DNA from: Macrostomum hystrix
Taxonomy: Eukaryota; Platyhelminthes; Macrostomidae
Length of the DNA stretch: 64,000 nucleotides
NCBI GenBank assembly: GCA_950097015.1
Contig: CATNEN010000038.1
Span: 7,934,001 to 7,998,000 of the forward strand
Reading direction: 5' to 3'
The notes below the pieces were generated by a model. The model ran no database searches and was not told the origin of the DNA. It was given only the letters and a program-made list of their open reading frames with translations. Below, in pieces: positions 57,003 to 64,000 of the stretch (the stretch's first letter is position 1; each line of letters begins with the position of its first letter). A program made the position numbers and the translations under genes.

Positions 57003-57084
57003 ATGTGGGGTGAGTGCCAGAGCCACATGTATCCTCACATGTACCTCACATGTACCCTCACATGTGGGGTGAGTGCCAGAGCGG
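57003..57084. repeat. direct repeat at SINE copy C
   Basis: catgtggggtgagtgccaga occurs at about 57003 and again at about 57060, with cacatgtacc copies between. The second copy leads into the SINE head. Confidence 0.7.
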
Positions 57085-57367
57085 TCTAAAGTGTTTGCTT
57101 CTCGGACCAAGGTCACAAAGGTCGCTAAACATTCATTTGGGGTGGAGAGAAGTTTCAGGGGCTTGTCGTTTAATTTTTGCCCTTGAGGGCCAACCACTAA
57201 GGCACAGTAAAAGTGCCTGTGTGTGTCCCAGCGTACAGTATCTGTGCTTCTGTGTGCGTGCTCAGGAGTCAGCGGAATGGTCAGAATTGCCTCTTCTCGT
57301 TGGCTGCGGGTCTACTGTCACCAAATGATGTGCTCGTCCTGCAAATATTAATATTTAATAATAATCA
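57075..57367 (+). mobile_element. SINE copy C in the degenerate ADAM gene
   Basis: Shares ggggcttgtcgt, tgagggccaacca, aaggcacagt, cagcgtacagtatctgtg, ctcaggagtcagcggaatgg and tcaccaaatgatgtgc with SINE copy A, and ends in an AT-rich taatatttaataataat tail. The head is tRNA-Ser/Leu-like (gccagagcggtctaaagtgt). Its tail touches the 3' edge of the ADAM prodomain exon. Confidence 0.75.
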
Positions 57368-57767
57368 CCTTAGAAACCCAGATGAGACGTGGCAAACACA
57401 GGTTCTTTAGTCTCCGCGTTCACTCCATGATATAGGCACGGCAGTGGTCCCAGGCGAATTCCTGAATCCCTAGTCCCAATGAGCTGATCACCGATCACGG
57501 ATCTTCGTAAAGGAGCCATATAAAAGTTTTTTGAAGTGGCAAATATATTTCGCGCAAAAACGCGAAAGTTTGCATGAAATGAACTCACGGTGTTGACAAA
57601 GTCAGGATGATCTTGTGAGCTTTGGTCGCATTCGGAAATTGCATTCCGAACGAGATCTGGGGGCTTGCAACCGCGCACTAGATCGTGGACGGTCAGCGTA
57701 GAGGCAACCGGTGACGCGAGCAATTCTGAACATCCTGCTATGCGAACACAACGTTTTTGCAAAATGC

Positions 57768-57853
57768 AAAAGTCAGTCAGTCAGTCAGTCAGTCAGTCAG
57801 TCAGTCAGTCAGTCAGTCAGTCAGTCAGTCAGTCAGTCAGTCAGTCAGTCAGT
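57768..57853. repeat. (AGTC)n microsatellite
   Basis: About 21 uninterrupted copies of the tetranucleotide, in intron 1 of the degenerate ADAM gene. Confidence 0.95.
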
Positions 57854-58331
57854 ATAGTCTATGGGTATTAACCTGCGAAGGGCAGAGTGAGAAGTGGGGG
57901 CGAAGCCTCCACTTCCTACCATAGACAAAAATGTTTGACTAAGCTATTCCTTGAATGTGGTCTACTAAACATTAGTCTATGAACTAGAGCGACATTAATG
58001 CGCCAAATTAATATCCAAAAGGACATTCGAGTATTCAAGTTTTTTATTCCTCTGTCGTGTTTCGACCATAGACAAGTCTCGCTCAAACCCACTGACCCAA
58101 ACTTTGTGGAATGCGCGGAAGTCATTCTCGATAAAAATCCCATAGACAATCTGTTTAACATCTGATAAAATGCTGTGTATCTGAAACTTTTACCCCAAAA
58201 TTCCGATTTCTTCAGGTTAAAAGTATATCACACATTGACTCACCGAACAAAACTAACAGTCCGATCCATTGCGGCGACTTGAAGAAAACAAAGCACCGAA
58301 CCATCTTGGCAGGATAGCTGCGATCGCTCAT

Positions 58332-59141
58332 AGCTCGCACTTGAGTTATGGAGTTACGTGCTTATCAATTTAAGTCCATAGATTTTTTTATAGACAAATT
58401 AATAAACGGGATGCAAAATAGGTAAAAAACTCCACCATGGTGTCATAAAGGACAGACAATAGAGACTAGGTGCTAATGCTAAATGTGAATTAGCAAGATG
58501 TGAAATGATAGCTATACTATCGTAATATCATGAAGCGCGGGTCGCGTAAGATAGAAATTAGCTGTCACTGCAAATTTCCAGCCTTCAATTGCTTTGTGAG
58601 TACAGTTTTGATGCGCATGATCCGTGCTAATAATAAAAAATAGAAATTACGTTCTAGACTCAAAGGCGACTGTTTACTGTATAATTTACTCGACAAGGAC
58701 ATAGCGAAATCCAGCATCTATTATAACTAATTAGCGCCTTATTCGCATGGCAAGGTGTTTTGACAAAAAAATTCATAATACCCCACCAGGAGGTTAGAAT
58801 GTCCGAGGCTGCGTTTAATGGTCTCGAGGCGAGCGTAGCGAGCGTATATGAAATTTGATTGCTTATTTTCGGGGGCATCCCATCTGATTAATAGACATAT
58901 AGGTTTAGACCATTTGATTCCGACCATAGACAAAAAAACAAATTTCTCACGAAGATACTGCAGTCACGAAGCAGCCAGTCAGTCAGTGGTGGCAAAACGT
59001 AAAAGCCGAATTCAAAGTTCACTTCAATGTTCCATATAATGCTCCTTATTTCGAGGAGATTATATGATATAATATCCTAGTTTTTGTCAAATAATCTCAC
59101 CAAAAATTACCATAGACAACACATTCCCGGATCAGAATAGC
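58332..59141. other. spacer with scattered ccatagac octamers
   Basis: No gene recognised. It contains part of the cluster of ccatagac/gtctatgg octamers that spans about 57850-60935. Confidence 0.5.
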
Positions 59142-60582
59142 ATTGGTTTTGTCAGCCTAACTGAGAATAAGGCCACCCAAAATGAGAATCCTGCCTACGC
59201 TGACTGCGAAGGGCCTGGCTGCGTGCAGCCTTAGTCTATGGGCCATAGACAATAAAGGACAAGCAAAGTGATAAAAAGCCATCCAATGTGAGAATCGATT
59301 GGTCTATGCGTCGTATTCTTTTATTTTTATACCTTCTGAGCCATATGACTAGCCAATAGCTTGAACGGAATAACGGAAACAGGAACACACTGGATGATAC
59401 AGTACAGTAAAGTAAAGAGTTAAAATAGCTGTCCCTCAATGCACTGCCCAAAGAGTCGTCTGCAATGCAGGTCCCACGCGGCAGCCTTCCCAGCAGTGAC
59501 TGTCGTCAATCGCTTCGCGCGCCTCCCTCTCTAACAGCATGAATCGCCACTCCTCTTTGTTAACGCCATCTGGAGCAACGGCCTCCTCGTTGACTAGTCC
59601 AGCGTCTGCCAGGCTTTTGATCTTTTGATCCAGCGTCTTTTGATCCGTGCCTTCAGCGCACTGCTGGCCAGTTCTGATGGGTTGAGGAAGTGTGAGTATG
59701 GCGGCAGGATGCGAATCGAGATCTTCTCTTGTAGTTGCTCCGGCACCCTGGCTCCCCTGTGGAAGTGCGGGCCGTCCATCACAACCAGCCAGCTTCCATC
59801 GGCATCGAGCTCATTGCATCGCTCTGCCAAGAAGTTGATGAACTCCTGGAAGCGAACCAGCGTCTGACCACCCCGCCGCACGGTCGAGTGCACCAGGCCA
59901 AACTCTGCGCAGATAGCCATGCAGACGCGGTCACGTTTGGGCCTCTTTGTGTCGTCACAGTCCGCTTAACAGGGCGACCCCTGATAGCACGGCCTTGATA
60001 TCATGCCACAACCATGTAGTTGGCCATCTCTTTTAACGTTAGGAAGGGGTTCTCTTGCAGCTTCTGGTTCAGAAATTGCCGCATTTCATCATCAAATTTA
60101 AGAAGTCGTTGACCACCTCGAGGAAGCGCCTCAGTTCTTCCTTCTAGGCGATGCTGACGGGCAATTCTATAGGCAGTTGAGACAGGCAGTTGCAGGACGG
60201 CCGCTGCTTCCCTTAGTGAGCTTCCATTTTCAATGGCCGCGATGAGTCGGTGGCGGTCCACAGATGAGGCGGGCATTTTTATTGCAGTGGCGAAGACTGA
60301 ACTCTGTTAATTCTAAGTGTTGGATAAATAGGCAAGAAAGCAACGAGACTGCGGGTGATGGAGAAGCAGTGATGGAGGAGTTGCGCTTGGAGGAGTGGAG
60401 AGAGCTGGGGGAAAGAGAAAAAGCGATCGATTCTCACATTGGATGCCTTTTTATCACTTTGCTTATCTTTTATAGTCTATGGCTCATAGACTAGGCTGGA
60501 CGCAGCTAGGCCCTTCGTATTCAGCGTAGGCAGGATTCTCATTTTGGGTGGCTTTATTCTCAGTTAGGCTGACAAAACCAAT
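59142..60582. mobile_element. IS630/Tc1-type DNA transposon with about 155-bp terminal inverted repeats
   Basis: The left end begins attggttttgtcagcctaac and the right end is its complement ending ggctgacaaaaccaat. Similarity continues for about 155 bp inward (to about 59298 and from about 60425), with a nested palindrome gtctatgggccatagac in the left arm. It carries a broken transposase. No clean TA duplication was identified. Confidence 0.75.
59594..60276 (-). pseudogene. IS630/Tc1-type transposase, internally deleted
   Basis: The N-terminal piece (60276-60001) has a helix-turn-helix: IAAIENGSSLREAAAVLQLP then VSTAYRIARQHRLEGRTE. The C-terminal piece (59920-59594) has the DDE_3 fold end: WLVVMDGPHFHRG with the second catalytic Asp, then IRILPPYSHFLNPSELASSA with the third acidic residue. 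The segment with the first Asp is missing and a stop separates the pieces, so the enzyme is inactive. Confidence 0.82.
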
Positions 60583-60644
60583 ACCATTTTTAACGATTAA
60601 ATAAGCAATCGTATTTTATATCTAAAGAAAGATTGAACACTTCT

Positions 60645-60770
60645 GCAGGAGGGCTGCGTGCAAACGCACATGCAGAATACCGTGGTCAGGCTAACACTCA
60701 CACACAGGTGTGTACATCAACTGCCCGACTTTCTCATCGTCAGTCAGTGTACCAATCAGCCACTAACCCC
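60645..60770 (-). mobile_element. SINE fragment, same family as copy A
   Basis: ggagggctgcgtgcaa, acaggtgtgtacatcaactg, ccgactttctcatcgtcagt match the antisense of SINE copy A body and 3' end. Both ends are missing. Confidence 0.6.
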
Positions 60771-62033
60771 TTAAAGAAAGGTTGATCGCATTTTTAACGT
60801 AATTAAAAAGTGGACTTTTTAGCCATTTTATAGTATATATTATTATGATGCTCTTAGAAAATTCTTTAATGACACAACCACATCATGCAATCAAGCAGTT
60901 AAGTAGTCTTCTGTGGGAGACTTTGACCATAGACTACACTTTTTGGACATTCAAAATGTGAAAACAGGAATCAGACTGCATTTCATAGCTCTCTCCTCCT
61001 GCCTCCCCTATTTGCTTCTCTTTGGCCTGACCCCATTCAATGGCGCCACCAATTCCTGTACGTAGCAGATCGCCTGCGGCTGATTGATGCGATTGTAAAG
61101 GTGTCATCCAGGTGTCATCCAGGTGTCATCCAGGTGTCATCCAGGAGCTGCAAGACTCTTGAAAATCAAGACAGCAACCGCATTCCGAATCGCTTCCAAC
61201 TTAATTCTCGGTTTAGAGACTCGAGGTAAATCCTTTCCTGACGCTCAATGAAATATCTTAAACAGCTTATTGAGCGCTTTCCCGAGAAGCCACCGAGAGG
61301 ACAGCCCATTGGGAGCTTTTTTAATAATTGTAGACAATGCGCTTAATGAGGTCCATGGATTTTCAGTTTTAGTAGTAAAAACTCTAAAATATGTACAATA
61401 TATTTTTATATTGATCAACTATTAAGCTCAACAATTATTTGTTCAAAGTCCAGCAGCTCTGTCTAGATAAAGGTAGATGACAGCCAAAGTCGGAGATGGT
61501 GCAGGTACATTCGGGTAACGTGCTGATAAAGTTTGAAGGCCTGGCAAGGCCGCACTGAGGCGCAGTGCGAATTCGTGTATAGGGGGGTTTATGAAATACA
61601 CAAGCTCTTATGGGAAAAATTAGACCTTCGGCCAGAACCGTTGAATATCTCGACGGTCTGAATGGTTGGCGATTTAATCATTGTTTCAGAAGATACGTAA
61701 CAAAAAATTGGCCTGTGTTTCTGAGTTTCGTGTGTTCACAAAAATTGTCAGGTGGAAATTCCCTTTGCTAGTTCTACTGTTAAAAGACAGAAAGAAATAT
61801 ATAAGGTTGGTATAAAGAGTATGTTATTGACAGAAAGCTATGCGAATGCTTCGCATTAGAAAGTATGGGATACAGAAAGGACGCTACAGAAGTTGATGTT
61901 AACACATCGGCTATAATAGGAAACCTATAGGTAAGGTTTTAACACAGCTTACTGCAACTAAGTATTAACTACGACTGATGCTCATTTCTTGTGTAAAGTT
62001 GCGATTTAGATAAACAGGCAGGTTTTTTGCTGG
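60771..62033. other. spacer
   Basis: No gene recognised. Contains four direct copies of aggtgtcatcc at about 61097-61142. Includes the 3' flank of the ADAM gene ending at 62034. Confidence 0.5.
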
Positions 62034-63921
62034 CTAATCATTCTCATATTCACATTGTGTTACGTCAGGATTAAGATATTCCGCCATAGTATTATTCGAA
62101 CCAACGATTACCTGAAAGAGGAAAATAATGTACCAAGTTACTCGAAGTTCTAAGTGTAGTAGACGGAAAAACATGACATAACATATGACATACGACTTAC
62201 CGATTCGACAGGTGAAAGTTCTGGTCGTCTCCCGATACTGCTGCTGCTACCCTCAGCTGAGCTCTAAAAACAGGGAGTTTCAGATCGATGGTTGGGCAAG
62301 GAGTACTGTGCAGTATCAAATTATCAATCCAAATTACAGAGGCTTACTCTTTTAACAATAAATACCACAACAACGACGAGGACGATCAAGATTAGCAAAA
62401 CGGAGCCTACAACGATGACGCTAATCATCACTGTATTTGATAATAGTTCTGAAAGGAAAGATTTCTGCTTTAGTAAAATATCTAAAAATCAAGGCACAGC
62501 ATGGCAACACGATGGAAAGGTGATAATTACTAAGGTTCTCAAGTTCGCCGGCTGAAGCAGCAGAAACTCCATCCGAAGTTCTTACGGACACGACCCCTCC
62601 TGCTGTACTTTGGGAGAAATTCGCTGTTATTGGCACGGTACTGGTTGTGGTTGGCACAGTACTAGTTGTGGTTGTTGTTTTGATTGGCGCAGTAATGGTG
62701 GTTGTTGGCATTGGCGATGTTAGCGCTACAAGTTGAGATAAGTGGTACATAATTGTTACAGTTGGTATAAAAATAGTGCTTTAAAGCTGAATCAATACGG
62801 GTAGAACTCAAGTACTCGAATTTACTTGCTGTTGGAAAGGGCTCGTGAAACAGCAATGTTTGATATGAAATTTCACGAGATAAATTCTACCTGTCCTGTC
62901 GCAAGGTGATTGCAAGGAGCCGCCGCATCCGGTCGAGCTGCAGTCAGGAGGAGCGAAGCCGGGCTTGCAGTAGCACAGCTTGTTCTTTGTCGGCACTCCG
63001 TTGCCGTGACAGTCGGGACAGTCGGTGCAGGCAAACCTGGACACCGGCTGGCAGCTGGAGTTCACGCACATCTGTTGAGTACAAGTAGGGTACATGTACA
63101 CAGAAAACGCTCAGCAGATACCGGTCTTATTAGTACAACCTTCGAAAAACTTTACAGACACGCAATAGTACATGAAAGGCGCGACTTTCAAATTATGACT
63201 TCGAAATCAAGGTTAGATAGTATAAGCGAGAATACGACAGTTAGCCAAACAGCAAAGAATACTCGAAGCAGTTCAACTTCACTGTACGACTCACATATTG
63301 CGAGCCGCAGAAAGCTCCGTCAGGCACCATGCTTGGATCCCTCAACCCGCTGGAGGAGAAGTCCTGATCGCTGTTGCTGGAGCAGTTGGAACCGTCCAGC
63401 AGATTGTAGGTATTACCTATTGCTGGCTTCGTGGGCAGCGTACAGTGCAGCAAGCCGCACATGGCGTTACTGCGAATGCGATGATGGCTGTGCAACTTTA
63501 GCAAAGCCAACCCAGGAGTTTACTGGACGATGGGGTACGAAATGAGCTCAGGAATTGCATTATATTTATATCTAAAAAATCTGACAGCCCGGAACCAAAA
63601 ATCATGGAGCCATGAAGTCAAAAAAAGTTTTTGAGGGTTGGTTCGCTGGACTTGGACTAGACTGGAGGGGTTAGTTCGATTTCCCTATGGGGCTACGCAA
63701 ATAAACAGTTGAAAAAGTACTCACGCCATTGATGAGCATCTGGAAAATGTGTACCGCCTGGTGGTTACGTTCATGAAGATCAGCGACCAGTGACAGAAGC
63801 CTGAGTTCGTGCCCATGTTAATGCCGGTGAAGCACGTTGAAGGAGCGACCACGGCTGACGGTCCAAACAGGGCGCGGCACTGTTTGAGGCTGCTCTTGCA
63901 CTCGCCGTTGTAGCAGAAGGA
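62034..63921 (-). CDS. ADAM metalloprotease, C-terminal half (partial; continues beyond the window)
   Basis: Seven phase-consistent minus-strand exons: 63921-63725, 63469-63295, 63071-62891, 62725-62531, 62448-62348, 62263-62201 and 62111-62034. The cysteine-rich domain has CYNGECKSSLKQCRALFGPS, NAMCGLLHC and PDGAFCGSQY/MCVNSSC. An EGF-like module follows (CHGNGVPTKNKLCYCKPGFA, then PPDCS). Then come a Thr/Ser/Pro mucin-like stalk, a membrane segment (VIVVGSVLLILIVLVVVVVF) and a 47-residue tail with RRPELSPV, YLNP and YEND. Known family role: membrane-anchored sheddase or adhesion protein. Whether this one has an active zinc site cannot be judged; the protease and disintegrin domains lie upstream of the window. 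Confidence 0.88.
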
Positions 63922-64000
63922 CTGAAAAAAGCAGAAGCTATTATTTTACACACTGAAACAGATGACGAATGTATCGATAGAGAGAGTTGTAGCATCGTGC

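Larger units (their letters stand above)
55309..58331 (-). pseudogene. degenerate ADAM-family metalloprotease gene
   Basis: Recognisable minus-strand exons in ADAM order: signal peptide (58331-58244, MVRCFVFFKSPQWIGLLVLF); prodomain (57737 to about 57371, with FHANFRVFARNIFATSKNFY and LPCLYHGVNAETKEP); prodomain end with furin site RSRKKR then LELVLVAES (about 56540-56285); LMEIANYANG (about 56214-56151); VYKAVKINIRHDAAILL (about 56065-56000); and the protease core (about 55933-55601). The zinc motif HExxHxxGxxH is replaced by HSIGALLGFS, so it cannot be catalytic. In-frame TAA stops occur at the end of the prodomain exon, where a SINE abuts it, and in the protease core, where a frame change is needed. 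Either a pseudogene or a strongly diverged inactive ADAM. Confidence 0.6.

Overview
This is nuclear DNA of an invertebrate animal. Host genes are split by GT-AG introns, and the gene set (a BACE-type beta-secretase, Cab45/SDF4, Arp2, Ral GTPase, OLA1, PLAC8-like, ADAM proteases) is metazoan. Transposons include a Helitron, a non-LTR retrotransposon, Merlin- and IS630/Tc1-type elements and tRNA-derived SINEs. A short TTAGGG tract fits animal telomere chemistry. A GC-rich coding, AT-rich non-coding, repeat-laden genome of this kind suggests a free-living flatworm (Macrostomum-like), but that assignment is inference. No bacterial operon or CRISPR array is present.

Layout: 0-7.2 kb has minisatellites around a small PLAC8-like gene (+). 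7.3-12.4 kb is a four-exon BACE homologue (-) with a Helitron in intron 1. 13.4-17.7 kb is a three-exon Cab45/SDF4 gene (-). 19.8-21.7 kb is a three-exon ARP2 gene (-). 25.5-31.3 kb is a Ral GTPase gene (-) with two alternative last exons and a huge SINE-derived repeat array at a splice acceptor. 33.8-35.0 kb is intronless OLA1 (-). 36.1-37.9 kb is an unrecognised membrane-protein gene (+). 38.8-47.2 kb is a nine-exon gene (-) whose C-terminal half resembles TASOR; its third intron holds an inverted (twin-primed) LINE copy. 47.3-51.0 kb is AT-rich, CpG-poor DNA with a decayed Merlin transposase. 51-55 kb is repeats and TE ends. 55.3-58.3 kb is a degenerate ADAM gene (-). 59.1-60.6 kb is a long-TIR IS630/Tc1-type element. 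62.0-63.9 kb is the C-terminal half of a second ADAM gene (-), continuing beyond the window.

Eight of the ten host loci lie on the minus strand. Most introns and intergenic gaps carry their own minisatellite (units 11-59 bp, each different), together roughly 18 kb, over a quarter of the window. These arrays stay open in several frames and produce many long false ORFs. The genes are not a pathway cluster: they are independent housekeeping, secretory, trafficking and signalling genes.

The most striking structure is in the Ral gene. The 3' splice site of its second exon is the last unit of about 70 tandem 32-bp units. Each unit repeats the same acceptor-like CCCCCGCAG, and the array appears to have grown from the 3' tail of an adjacent SINE. 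The other end of that SINE has seeded a second array. The same gene ends in two alternative prenylated C-termini, one polybasic and one cysteine-rich.
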